64,000 nt of DNA. Source: Actinomadura violacea. GTDB lineage: Bacteria; Actinomycetota; Actinomycetes; Streptosporangiales; Streptosporangiaceae. Every line of letters begins with the position of its first letter. Within the stretch, counting starts at the first letter, position 1. Location of the stretch: NCBI RefSeq assembly GCF_017573465.1, contig NZ_JAGEPF010000016.1:186001-250000 (forward strand), in the 5' to 3' direction. Below are positions 15,479-23,035 of the stretch, piece by piece. Under the pieces are notes generated by a model. It saw only the letters and a program-made list of their open reading frames with translations. It had not been told where the DNA came from and made no database searches. Position numbers and translations under genes: made by a program.

Positions 15479-15798
15479 CGATCCCTGTCTTGGACCGGAC
15501 CCACTACCGGACCGCGAGGCCTCAGCCGCGGCCAGGGCCCGACGACCCGCCGACCCCGTGCAGCCTCGCCCCCGAAACCTGGCGCGCCCAAGGCCGAGAA
15601 GCCGAAGCGATGGCCGGCTGCCGCGGCTGCTCAATCCTGCGGTCGTGCCACACGTGGGTCCTGGGGCTCACCGAGGCGCAGGACGGCGGGGGTGTCGTCG
15701 CCGCGATGACCGCCGAGACGCGCGCAGCGATCCGTCGCAACGACAGTGCCGCAGCCAGGCACCAGCGCGGCCGTAGCCGGGAAGGCCACGACCGGTGA
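15475..15798 (+). CDS. WhiB-like iron-sulfur protein
   Basis: This 107-residue protein starts at ATG 15475 (ATGA overlap). It has the four-cysteine arrangement of WhiB proteins: Cys29, then CRGC (Cys49, Cys52) and Cys58, that is C-x2-C-x5-C, followed by a glycine-containing turn (GGGVVAAM) and a basic tail. WhiB proteins carry a redox-sensitive 4Fe-4S cluster and regulate transcription with sigma factors. Phage copies can down-regulate host WhiB genes. The usual GVWGG turn is weak here, so it is a divergent member. Confidence 0.65.
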   Translation: MTIPVLDRTHYRTARPQPRPGPDDPPTPCSLAPETWRAQGREAEAMAGCRGCSILRSCHTWVLGLTEAQDGGGVVAAMTAETRAAIRRNDSAAARHQRGRSREGHDR

Positions 15799-16214
15799 GC
15801 GAAGTCGTCGACGAGCGCGACGTCCGGTTGAACGCTCATCTCCCCGCCGCAGCAGAGATCATCTGTTTCGTCCGCGACCTGGACCCGCACGGCGTCGCGA
15901 CGTGGTGCCAGCAGCAAGGCATCACCGACCGGACAGCGCAGGAACTGATCGTGCTGCTGGCCGCGATGGTGCCCGACGACCAGCCGATCAACGACCTGCT
16001 GGCGTGGACGTGGGCGAAGCCGGCGCCGCGCGGCGGGTGCGTGGTGCCGATGCGGCGCCGCTGCTCATGCTGCGGGTTCGAGCTGTCGCTTGCCGCGTTC
16101 TGGCGGGACCGCAGCAAGCCGTTGGAGCGGTCCTACCGGTGCATCGACTGCATGCGCACCTACCGCGAGCAAGGCATCTGCCGCCACCGCGCTCAACGCA
16201 GGGCCAGCGGATGA
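15795..16214 (+). CDS. Zinc-finger-like early protein
   Basis: This 139-residue protein starts at GTG (overlap). The N-terminal half is helical. The C-terminal half has paired cysteines CSCCG, then CIDCMRTYRE and CRH, resembling a small zinc-binding finger. It is probably nucleic-acid binding. It is the last gene before the replication initiator. Confidence 0.55.
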   Translation: MSEVVDERDVRLNAHLPAAAEIICFVRDLDPHGVATWCQQQGITDRTAQELIVLLAAMVPDDQPINDLLAWTWAKPAPRGGCVVPMRRRCSCCGFELSLAAFWRDRSKPLERSYRCIDCMRTYREQGICRHRAQRRASG

Positions 16215-16299
16215 CGGCCATCAGAGCGCCGTAGGCCGGGAGACCTGGCGTCCTGATTCCCCGATGACCCCGCTGAGATTCGTTGACGTAGGAGCCTCC

Positions 16300-17529
16300 A
16301 TGGCCTGGCTGCGCTATTCCGACACCTTCACGCAGCAGCGTGAATGGGACTCGGTGAGCTATGAGGCGCGCTGGCACTACAAGGCGATGGTTGAGCGCTG
16401 CTCCCTAGGACGCCGTTGGAACGGCCGTCTGACGATCGAGCAGGCCCGCCGCGCATCGGATGTGCCCGATCCGGACCGGTGCATCGCCGAGTTGGAGAAG
16501 GCCGGCTTCGTCTCCGTTGCGCGTAACAACCCGCGTAACGGAGGCCCTGTGGATAACTCCGCCGCCGCCGCATCCGTTACGCGTAACAGTGACGTCACAT
16601 CGACCGTCACATGTGACGCCGTAACCGTCACCGTGACGATGATCGACGACCACATCCCGCCGCCGTCTATCCGCGACAACGCCCCGAACTCCAAGCTGCG
16701 GATGCAGCGGAAAAGAGCCCACGACAAGGGCGAACACCACCTGTGCCTGCCGAAGCGCTGTCCCGACGCTCCGCCCGAGAACGGCCCACCTGTTACGCGC
16801 GGCGTTACGCGTAACCCCGGGACGGGACTAGATAGATCCTCAAGCAGCCGCGTCGAGAGCAACGAAGACACCAACAGCAGCGACGACGAGATCAGTCCGT
16901 CCGGTCTGGTGGGGGGTGCGGGGGGAGGCACCCAATCCGGCGTTACCCGTAACACCTCACCCGTCGAGCCCGTGTCCACCGGCACGGCCCGGAAAGTCAG
17001 CCGTGCCGCCCAGGAGAAGGACGCAGCCCGGTGGCTGCGGAACCGCTACCCCGGAACGACCGACGGCGTGATCGCCCGCACCTTCGCCGTTGCGTCCGAG
17101 CGCGCCGCGGCCGCCGGCCAGCCCGTCCGGAACCTGCGCCGCTACCTGGAGTCCTGGGCCGAGGGTGACCTCGCCGACGTCCTGAACGCCGCCATGGACC
17201 TTGAGGACGCCGTCCACGGCACCGCCGCCGAAGAAGGCGAGGCCGAGACGCACTCCGGGCTGCGTCTCGTCCCGGGCCGCGACCGACGCGCTGCGATCGA
17301 CGCCTGCCCGCGCTGCGACCACAACGGCATGAACAACGAGGACGAGGACAGGCCTCGCCGCTGCGATCACCGGCCGCCCGGCCACGCCTCTCAACTGCCG
17401 ATCCTCAACAGCGTGCACGAGCGGGACGGCGAAGAGGAGGGCTTGCCCGCGGCCGACGACCGTCGTCAGGCGCGCACCGCGATGGACCGCGTGAACCAGG
17501 CCCGCACGTCCCGCAGGAGGCACGGATGA
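16300..17529 (+). CDS. Phage replication initiator-like protein
   Basis: This protein of about 409 residues opens with the winged-helix module common to phage replication proteins (AWLRYSDTFTQQREWDSVSY, then HYKAMVERC and LTIEQARRAS, about residues 1-75). A long low-complexity middle follows, encoded partly by repeated palindromes, then a helical C-terminal domain (about residues 230-310) and a CPRCDHNG zinc-ribbon-like segment. ATG 16300 is preferred because of GTAGGAG upstream; ATG 16264 is possible. The gene layout recalls lambda O, whose coding sequence contains the origin. Confidence 0.65.
   Translation: MAWLRYSDTFTQQREWDSVSYEARWHYKAMVERCSLGRRWNGRLTIEQARRASDVPDPDRCIAELEKAGFVSVARNNPRNGGPVDNSAAAASVTRNSDVTSTVTCDAVTVTVTMIDDHIPPPSIRDNAPNSKLRMQRKRAHDKGEHHLCLPKRCPDAPPENGPPVTRGVTRNPGTGLDRSSSSRVESNEDTNSSDDEISPSGLVGGAGGGTQSGVTRNTSPVEPVSTGTARKVSRAAQEKDAARWLRNRYPGTTDGVIARTFAVASERAAAAGQPVRNLRRYLESWAEGDLADVLNAAMDLEDAVHGTAAEEGEAETHSGLRLVPGRDRRAAIDACPRCDHNGMNNEDEDRPRRCDHRPPGHASQLPILNSVHERDGEEEGLPAADDRRQARTAMDRVNQARTSRRRHG
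16516..16953. other. Candidate replication origin inside the initiator gene
   Basis: Iteron-like palindromes lie in the coding sequence: GTTGCGCGTAAC (16516-16527), a half site GCGTAAC (16533-16539), GTTACGCGTAAC (16576-16587 and 16804-16815), a half site GTTACGCG (16792-16799) and GTTACCCGTAAC (16942-16953). A perfect DnaA-box sequence, TGTGGATAA (complement TTATCCACA), is at 16548-16556. Further palindromes GTGACGTCAC (16589-16598) and GTCACATGTGAC (16606-16617) follow. In protein the repeats read VARN or VTRN. Confidence 0.6.
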
Positions 17530-17795
17530 CCCCCAAGCCACTGCTCGGCGCCTCCAAAATCGGTGCCTCGATGTCGGTAGCCGGGCTTCGGCTCCTGGGT
17601 TGCTGCACTCCACGGGCGGCCGTCAGCAACGAACACGGCGCCACGCAGCCAGCCCCCAAGATCCCGGTCGAGTCGGCGGAATTGAGCCGTCGCGACCGCC
17701 GCGAACTCGCCGCCGGCCTCGCCCGTCTCGCCGACCTGACCCGCAAGCACGGGGAGCCCGCGACCGCCGCCCGCATCATGTGGGGGGATCAGTGA
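17526..17795 (+). CDS. Small hypothetical protein
   Basis: This 89-residue protein overlaps the initiator stop by 4 bp. The N-terminus is weakly hydrophobic and the C-terminus is a charged helical hairpin (SRRDRRELAAGLARLADLTR). It is unrecognised, but its position suggests a helper of replication. Confidence 0.55.
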   Translation: MTPKPLLGASKIGASMSVAGLRLLGCCTPRAAVSNEHGATQPAPKIPVESAELSRRDRRELAAGLARLADLTRKHGEPATAARIMWGDQ

Positions 17796-18313
17796 CCCGC
17801 CGTCCGCGCCTAGCCGCGACCGACACCCACGTCTGCCTGAAGTGCGGCAGAGGCATCTACGCCAGCCAGGAATGGTTCGTCGGCGACGACTGTGCGAGAA
17901 AGCTCGGCCCTCAAAAGGTCGAGGCGCTGCGAATCTACGCTGTACAGGAAGCGGACCCTTTCACCATCCCCGCAGGCCAACGGCCCGCGTCGCTTCAGGC
18001 CCGCCTCAACAACCACAACGCCCGCGCCGCCGCCGACCCCAACATGGCCACGCTGTGCCGTCACGACTCCGAGGTCGGCCGGTGCGGTGCCTGCCGCTAC
18101 GAGGGCAAGGCCGAGAACGCCTCCAAGCGGATCCTGCGCGAGATCTGTGCTCAGCCCCGCGAGCAGCGCCAGGCCGAACGAACCGCCCTACAGGCTTCCC
18201 GCGCCGGTGCCCTTGCTCCCGCACGCCGCCCCGTTCCGCGCCCCGCGGCCCGGCGCGAGCACAAGGCCGCTGAACCTGCCTCGCCCGGCCCGATACAGAC
18301 CGCCTTGATATGA
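17792..18313 (+). CDS. DUF6011-like zinc-binding protein
   Basis: This 173-residue protein starts at GTG (overlap). The N-terminus THVCLKCGRGIYASQEWFVG, then DDCARKLG fits the DUF6011 zinc-binding module. A second cysteine cluster CRHDSEVGRCGACRYEG follows in the middle, and the C-terminus is basic and low in complexity. It is a probable nucleic-acid-binding early protein of unknown function. Confidence 0.65.
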   Translation: MTRRPRLAATDTHVCLKCGRGIYASQEWFVGDDCARKLGPQKVEALRIYAVQEADPFTIPAGQRPASLQARLNNHNARAAADPNMATLCRHDSEVGRCGACRYEGKAENASKRILREICAQPREQRQAERTALQASRAGALAPARRPVPRPAARREHKAAEPASPGPIQTALI

Positions 18314-18337
18314 CCCCCGGACCAGCGAAGGAACCCA

Positions 18338-18421
18338 ATGAGCCACCCGACTCCGCGGCCCTCTGCGCACAGGGCCGCCCACCGAGCCCGCGTCGGCGTC
18401 CAGCACTGGGGCATCGGATGA
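18338..18421 (+). CDS. 27-residue small ORF coupled to the DUF6283 gene
   Basis: An ATG at 18338 follows an AAGGA site by 5 bp. The frame encodes 27 basic residues (with RAAHRARVGVQHWGIG at the end) and its TGA overlaps the ATG of the next gene at 18418. The good ribosome-binding site and the overlap favour translation. It may be a coupling leader rather than a functional peptide. Confidence 0.4.
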   Translation: MSHPTPRPSAHRAAHRARVGVQHWGIG

Positions 18422-18819
18422 AGCCCCCCGCGGCCAGCGACCACGGCGCCCCGCCGCCCCTGCCGCGCTGCACCCGCCCGTGCCGCGCATGTCCCTGGCG
18501 AGTAGACACCATCGGCCGCATCCGCTTCCCGAACATCGCCGAGTACGCGGCCGGCACCATCGGCCGCCCAGGGGAGGAAGCGCCCCTCGGAGCCCTCTTG
18601 TTCGGCTGCCACGCGGTCAAGGCGGAGCCGGGCTGGCTGTGCGCCGGATGGCTCGCTGTCGTCGGCCGAGACCACCTCACCGTCCGGTATGCGGTCGCGC
18701 TCGGTGCGCTTCCCGCAGCCGCGTTGACACCGGGCCGCGACTGGCCGGCCCTGTTCCCCACCTACTCGGCGATGGAAGCCGCCCACCACCACGCCCTGAC
18801 CTCCACGGAGACCTTCTGA
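18418..18819 (+). CDS. DUF6283 family protein
   Basis: This protein of 133 residues from ATG 18418 (ATG 18310 would add 36 low-complexity residues) has the family pattern: CRACPWRVDT near the N-terminus, LLFGCH in the middle and WLCAGWLAVVGRDHLTVRYA towards the end. The conserved Cys and His residues suggest metal binding. The family is common in actinophage early operons and its function is unknown. Confidence 0.7.
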   Translation: MKPPAASDHGAPPPLPRCTRPCRACPWRVDTIGRIRFPNIAEYAAGTIGRPGEEAPLGALLFGCHAVKAEPGWLCAGWLAVVGRDHLTVRYAVALGALPAAALTPGRDWPALFPTYSAMEAAHHHALTSTETF

Positions 18820-19595
18820 TGTCCGACCACCACGACCACGAGTTCGTCCGGCGTATCAAGCTGGCGCTGATGAGCGGCGCGGGCAACCTAGACACCGAGC
18901 GCATGGCCCATGTCACCGGGCTGTCCGCGGGCATCGTCAGCGACGCCATGACGCGGCTAGAGATCGAAGACCTCGCGGAGGGGAACAGGCGCGACGGCGT
19001 CCGCTACTACCGGCTCACCCCGGCCGGACTGCGGAACGCGCACCAGGCCCTCGGCCTCGAACCCGCGCCGCTCGACGTCACCGCCCTGGCCACCCCTCGC
19101 GTCATGCCGCGCGACTCCGTGACCCGGCTCATGAGCGAAGCTCTCGGCATCCAGCTCGCCGACCACGCCGCCCCCGGACAGCTGTACCTCGTCGACATCG
19201 ACGGCACCGTCGCGCTCCGCGACCAGGACCGCGCCGATGTCCGTCACCACTTCGATTGGCACCGTGTTGGCGAGGACCTCCCGAACACGCCGGTCGTCTC
19301 GGTCGTCCAGGCGATCGACGCGGCGGGGCACCGCATCATCTACGTGACCGGCAGATCCTCGGTGTGCCGCGTCGCCACCGGCGCGTGGCTGGCCATGCAC
19401 GTCGGCGTGCCGGGGGAGGCACTGCTGATGCGGACCGCCGGTGACATGCGGCCCGACACGATCGTCAAACGAGAGCTGTACGACCAGTTCGTGGCGGAGC
19501 CGGTCACGGCCGTCCTGGAGGACCGCGCATCAGTGGTCCAGATGTGGCGCGCCCTCGGCCTGACCGTGCTCCAGTGCGCGGACGGCGACTTCTGA
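18819..19595 (+). CDS. HTH-HAD phosphatase, polynucleotide 3'-phosphatase-like
   Basis: This 258-residue protein has an N-terminal winged-helix domain (residues 8-75: TERMAHVTGLSAGIVSDAMT) fused to a HAD phosphatase. The HAD motifs are LVDIDGTVALRDQDR (Asp126, Asp128), IIYVTGRSSVCRVATGAWL, DTIVKRELYD and VLEDRASVVQMWRALGLTVL. The order and spacing match the 3'-phosphatase half of T4 polynucleotide kinase. No kinase domain is present; the HTH takes its place. A DNA or RNA end-repair role is likely. Confidence 0.75.
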   Translation: MSDHHDHEFVRRIKLALMSGAGNLDTERMAHVTGLSAGIVSDAMTRLEIEDLAEGNRRDGVRYYRLTPAGLRNAHQALGLEPAPLDVTALATPRVMPRDSVTRLMSEALGIQLADHAAPGQLYLVDIDGTVALRDQDRADVRHHFDWHRVGEDLPNTPVVSVVQAIDAAGHRIIYVTGRSSVCRVATGAWLAMHVGVPGEALLMRTAGDMRPDTIVKRELYDQFVAEPVTAVLEDRASVVQMWRALGLTVLQCADGDF

Positions 19596-20023
19596 TGACG
19601 ACTCCCACATCGACCGCATCAGCCGCGGAGCTGACCGAACGGGAACGGGCGGCGCTCACAGCCGTGGCGATCGGCCTGCCGCACGAGGTGGCGGCGCGGC
19701 ACGTCGGCATGGCCGACCGCCCCTTTCGCCGCGTCCTGGCCGGCGCCGCCCGCAAGCTCGGCGCGGCAGAGACGATCCACGCCGTAGCTATCGCCGCTGC
19801 CCTCGGCCAGATCAGAGTCGACGACCTCCGCGCGCGCACCTGCCCGATCTACCCGACCCCGCTACCGCGCGACATCCGGGCGTGGGCCGCCGAGCACGGC
19901 ATCCCATGTCCGGCCCGAGGCCCGATCCCCTCCCACGTCCGCTCCCAATACGAGGCGGACACCCTCGCCCAACGACGACGCCAACAGCACGACCGGCGCG
20001 CAATCCGCACCGCCACCCCCTGA
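19595..20023 (+). CDS. LuxR-HTH/Lsr2-like regulator
   Basis: This 142-residue protein joins two short DNA-binding modules: a LuxR-type HTH (LTERERAALTAVAIGLPHEV, residues 13-60) and a C-terminal Lsr2-like segment (IRAWAAEHGIPCPARGPIPS, then HVRSQYEA). Lsr2 proteins bind AT-rich minor grooves through an RGR-type hook, here RGP, so the key arginine is replaced. It overlaps the preceding gene by 1 bp. It is likely an early regulator of phage or host genes. Confidence 0.6.
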   Translation: MTTPTSTASAAELTERERAALTAVAIGLPHEVAARHVGMADRPFRRVLAGAARKLGAAETIHAVAIAAALGQIRVDDLRARTCPIYPTPLPRDIRAWAAEHGIPCPARGPIPSHVRSQYEADTLAQRRRQQHDRRAIRTATP

Positions 20024-20073
20024 GGCTCACAAGCACGCTCGACCACCACAGACACACCACGATGAGGGGGAAC

Positions 20074-20958
20074 ATGGGCAACGGCGACTACACCGATGAC
20101 GATCGGCGCCCGTGCGCGCGGGGGACCCGCTGCAGCTCGGCGTCGATCGTCCGGGAGGCCGGCCGCACCATGCGCGAGCCGGCGCTCGGCTACCGGACGT
20201 TCTGCGACGCCGACCGGGCCGCGCTCCAGCTCGCGATAACCGCGCTTCCTGGCCTGCACGGCATCGCCACCGCGATGCTGGGTGACCAATCCAAGCCCCA
20301 ACGCGGCGCCGACTCGCGCCCCACCGGCCGCCCGGCGCCACCGATCCTGATCAACACCGGCATGGACGAGTTGATGCGCCGCGTCTACGACGTGGTGGCG
20401 TCCTGGTACGAACGGGTCGACGCCGTAGACGGCGGCCGCGGCTACACCACCGCGCAGACCAGGCGGGTCCATCAGCAGGTCGGCATTCAGGTGATGGCAT
20501 GGTCCCTCGCCGAGCGGGTCGACGCGCTGCTGGCCCTCGGACGGGACGTGATGGTCCGCTACATCACCCTCGCCGAGGCCGACGAACTCCCTGACGAGGT
20601 AATGGTCCGCCGCCACTACGCTGCCGGCTACGCGGCCTCCTATCCAGCTCTGGACGGCGGCGACGCCGGCAACGAACTCCTCGACCTGGCCATGCGATGC
20701 CGGCGCCGGCTCGGCCTGACCGGCTCGGACGTTGACATTCCCGTCCCATGCACACAGCCCGACTGCGGGGAACGCGGCCACATGGTGCGCCCGGACGGCG
20801 CTGTCGGCCTGGAGGACTACGTGGTCTGCCGGTCCTGCGGTCACCGCTACGAGGACACCCCTGGCGACCCCGCGTTCACCGACGTGATGAAGGACGTGGC
20901 CGCATGGAACGCCGCCCGCACCAAGAAGAACAGCACCAGACAGGCCGCAGCGCGATGA
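20074..20958 (+). CDS. Cys-rich hypothetical phage protein
   Basis: This 294-residue protein starts at ATG 20074 after GAGGGGG. It has an N-terminal CARGTRC motif followed by FCDADR, a helical middle (WYERVDAVDGG) and a C-terminal zinc-ribbon-like pair CTQPDCGERG, then VVCRSCGHRYED. It is probably a zinc-containing DNA- or RNA-binding protein of the early operon. The family is not recognised. Confidence 0.65.
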   Translation: MGNGDYTDDDRRPCARGTRCSSASIVREAGRTMREPALGYRTFCDADRAALQLAITALPGLHGIATAMLGDQSKPQRGADSRPTGRPAPPILINTGMDELMRRVYDVVASWYERVDAVDGGRGYTTAQTRRVHQQVGIQVMAWSLAERVDALLALGRDVMVRYITLAEADELPDEVMVRRHYAAGYAASYPALDGGDAGNELLDLAMRCRRRLGLTGSDVDIPVPCTQPDCGERGHMVRPDGAVGLEDYVVCRSCGHRYEDTPGDPAFTDVMKDVAAWNAARTKKNSTRQAAAR

Positions 20959-21122
20959 CCTTCGTCGCCCTCTTCGCCTTCGCCGTGTACGTGACTACCT
21001 CGCTCGCCACGGCCGCCGAGTTTCGGCGGGAGCCGTTGCCCCTGATGCGGAGAGGAGGCAACCGCGCATTGAAGCTTCGTGTTCTCGCGAGCACCTGGGG
21101 ACCGGACTCAGGACGATGCTGA
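20955..21122 (+). CDS. Short membrane-anchored peptide
   Basis: This 55-residue ORF overlaps the preceding stop by 4 bp. One hydrophobic helix (TFVALFAFAVYVTTSLATAA) is followed by a basic tail. It is probably the last gene of the rightward early operon. It is supported only by the overlap and the helix. Confidence 0.4.
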   Translation: MTFVALFAFAVYVTTSLATAAEFRREPLPLMRRGGNRALKLRVLASTWGPDSGRC

Positions 21123-21143
21123 AGAGCGCCAACAGGCAGAACG

Positions 21144-21815
21144 TCAAGCGCGACGCCGATGTTGTGGGAGGGGACGCCGCAGCGCATAGCTGAGGCGGGG
21201 CGCACCCGCCAACACCGACCACAGATGCCGGATGCGGGCCCGGCGGGTAGGAAGCTCGGCGAACAGGCTCAGCCACTCCTCGCCGTAGCGGGCGCGGTGC
21301 ACAGGCGGTAGTAGTGCGGCACCAGCACCTACCAGCGCTCTCACCATCCTGCTCGGAGGGCGCGACGTGCCGTTCGGATGTCGCACAGGCTGGAGGCGAT
21401 TGAAGATCGGGGCAATGACTGCGAGCATGTCCGCCGTCACATCAAGCGCGTCCGCCACATTTGATTCCTCCACGACGGTGTACACCTGAGCAGCGACAGC
21501 CTCAGCAATCGCTGCGTCGGTGTCGTTCCCTGCACTTCGGGCGGACTCGGCGATGAGCCTGGCTGCGAGGCGGGTGCGTAGCGCCGCAGTCGCGGATTCG
21601 TCCGCGGCATACTCACCTTGCGCGGCACATCGAGCTGCCTTCAGCACAGAACTGCTGGCCGCGGCCACCGCGGTCGCTGCGTAGTACCTCCGGGCACGGA
21701 CTGCAGCCTGCTCCTCTGCGACGGCCTCGCTCCAGATGATGCGGATGCGGGCTGCGGCGGCGGCGATACGCTCGGCCTCCCGCGCCTGGTCGTCGGGGCT
21801 GGGCAGCTGAATCAT
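21144..21815 (-). CDS. PadR-partner helical protein
   Basis: This 223-residue protein starts inside the stop of the PadR gene (4-bp overlap), so the two are coupled. It is helical and alanine-rich. The C-terminal block (VHRARYGEEWLSLFAEL, then RRARIRHLWSVLAGA) resembles a segment found in actinobacterial proteins that sit next to PadR regulators. It is not obviously membrane-bound. The function is unknown, possibly a ligand-sensing or anti-repressor partner. Confidence 0.6.
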   Translation of the reverse strand: MIQLPSPDDQAREAERIAAAAARIRIIWSEAVAEEQAAVRARRYYAATAVAAASSSVLKAARCAAQGEYAADESATAALRTRLAARLIAESARSAGNDTDAAIAEAVAAQVYTVVEESNVADALDVTADMLAVIAPIFNRLQPVRHPNGTSRPPSRMVRALVGAGAALLPPVHRARYGEEWLSLFAELPTRRARIRHLWSVLAGAPRLSYALRRPLPQHRRRA

Positions 21816-22168
21816 GCGCCGGCACCGCCAGCATCAGGGTGGGTACCCAGACTGCTCCAGGACACGGGTGTGGTCACGCGGTTGGCGTGGGCCTTGGCAA
21901 GAGCGAGACGCGCTTCCTCGGTGCCGTCAGCAGTGAACTGGTAGTAGCGGCGCCGAGGGCGAGCCTCGGTGGCCTGTTCGCTGACGTTTTCCCAGCGGGA
22001 GGTAATCCAGCCTGCCTGTTCCAGCCGGGCGATGATCGGGTACACGGTTCCGGTCGGCAAGCCGGTGGCGAGCACCATCTCAAGGCCATACCACTCGCGC
22101 GTCGGCTCGACGAGGGCTTGGCGCAGTACCATCTGCGTCTGCAATGTCATCCGCGGTGCTTGGCCCAT
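21812..22168 (-). CDS. PadR family transcriptional regulator
   Basis: This 118-residue protein starts at ATG 22168 with GGAG upstream. The winged helix (QTQMVLRQALVEPTREWYGL, then TGLPTGTVYPIIARLEQAGW, and the wing RPRRRYYQFTADG) is the PadR signature. PadR proteins are usually autorepressors of a co-transcribed membrane gene. Here the upstream neighbour on the same strand is a membrane protein whose start overlaps a 16-bp direct repeat, the likely operator. Confidence 0.85.
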   Translation of the reverse strand: MGQAPRMTLQTQMVLRQALVEPTREWYGLEMVLATGLPTGTVYPIIARLEQAGWITSRWENVSEQATEARPRRRYYQFTADGTEEARLALAKAHANRVTTPVSWSSLGTHPDAGGAGA

Positions 22169-22446
22169 TGCCGCGTCTCCTTTCCCTTCGGTGTCGTGCC
22201 TGCTCCGGCCTGGGGGATAGCGGGGGGCTCGGTGGGAGGGATGCTGCGATCGCGGTGCGACCACAAGGTGAACAGCAGTCCGGCCACTCCAGTGCCGACC
22301 CCGATCGGTACTCCGACCACCGGTACCAGCCAGACCAGCACCGCCACCACAACGCCGGCGATCACGATCGCGGCGCCCCGCAGCACGTCCCGAGGCACGA
22401 AGATGCCCGGCGGCCGTTCTGGTGGCTCGTACTCTACATAGCCCAT
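22147..22446 (-). CDS. Membrane protein preceding PadR
   Basis: This 99-residue protein starts at ATG 22446. A short N-terminus is followed by two hydrophobic stretches (GAAIVIAGVVVAVLVWLVPV and GVGTGVAGLLFTLW) and a proline-rich tail. It overlaps the start of the PadR gene by 22 bp, so the three minus-strand genes form one operon. Its role is unknown. Confidence 0.6.
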   Translation of the reverse strand: MGYVEYEPPERPPGIFVPRDVLRGAAIVIAGVVVAVLVWLVPVVGVPIGVGTGVAGLLFTLWSHRDRSIPPTEPPAIPQAGAGTTPKGKETRQWAKHRG

Positions 22447-22463
22447 AGCTCGTACTCTACATA
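22425..22463. repeat. 16-bp direct repeat at the PadR-operon start
   Basis: GCTCGTACTCTACATA occurs at 22425-22440 and 22448-22463, 23 bp apart. One copy lies over the first codons of the membrane gene, the other just upstream. Two turns of spacing on the same face suggest a tandem operator for PadR. Confidence 0.55.
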
Positions 22464-22711
22464 CGAACACCGGCAATGCGCGAGATATCGGCAAGAGGGC
22501 GGCCATCTGACCAGGTCCGGCCGCCGGCCTGGGACGGCTCCAGAAACGTATCCAAAGAATTGTTGACAGACGAGGCTTAGGGAAGTCCGCTACTCGTCTT
22601 TGTCCGGATCATCCGGCTCGCGGCGAGCATAGCGGTGGAGTCGCGTTCTGTCGGGCCCAGCAGTGACAATAGGAGCTACCCACCCGGAAGGCCTCGTCTC
22701 GCTGAGGAGCC

Positions 22712-22933
22712 ATGCTGTCGACTGCTGCACGTTCGCACCCGCCTAGCGCTGAGGACGGGCTGTTCGTCGACGGTCCGTCCCTTCGGCCACTGCTTCCCGC
22801 GATGCACATCGTCAGCCCCGCCGCCGACGGCTGGGTGTGCGTACGCCCCGCGCATGCCGGCCAAGCCTGCGCCGTTCATCTGCCCTCGACTCCGGATCTG
22901 TCGCACCCGGAACCGCAGGCCACGCCGCGTTGA
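22712..22933 (+). CDS. Weakly supported small ORF in a 590-bp gene-poor region
   Basis: This 73-residue ORF starts at ATG after GAGGAGCC. It is proline- and alanine-rich with two cysteines and no known domain. It is the best candidate in 22447-23035; the rest of that stretch shows only a TTGACA box (22564-22569) and no clear gene. Confidence 0.3.
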   Translation: MLSTAARSHPPSAEDGLFVDGPSLRPLLPAMHIVSPAADGWVCVRPAHAGQACAVHLPSTPDLSHPEPQATPR

Positions 22934-22981
22934 CAACGCCCTGACCTGCGGTCCAAACTAAAGATCACCTGCAACACCCAT

Positions 22982-23010
22982 GCCCTCAGCCCGGAACGCC
23001 GGCTGGGGGC
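22982..23010. terminator. Imperfect hairpin before the HTH gene
   Basis: GCCCTCAGCC (22982-22991) pairs imperfectly with GGCTGGGGGC (23001-23010) around CGGAACGCC. It lies between the gene-poor stretch and the HTH gene. Confidence 0.4.
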
Positions 23011-23035
23011 ATTCGCGCGCTCAGGGGGTGATCAT

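Noticed and set aside
22564..22569. TTGACA box as a promoter for the 22712 ORF
   Set aside because: No acceptable -10 box lies 16-19 bp downstream, so it is not called as a promoter.
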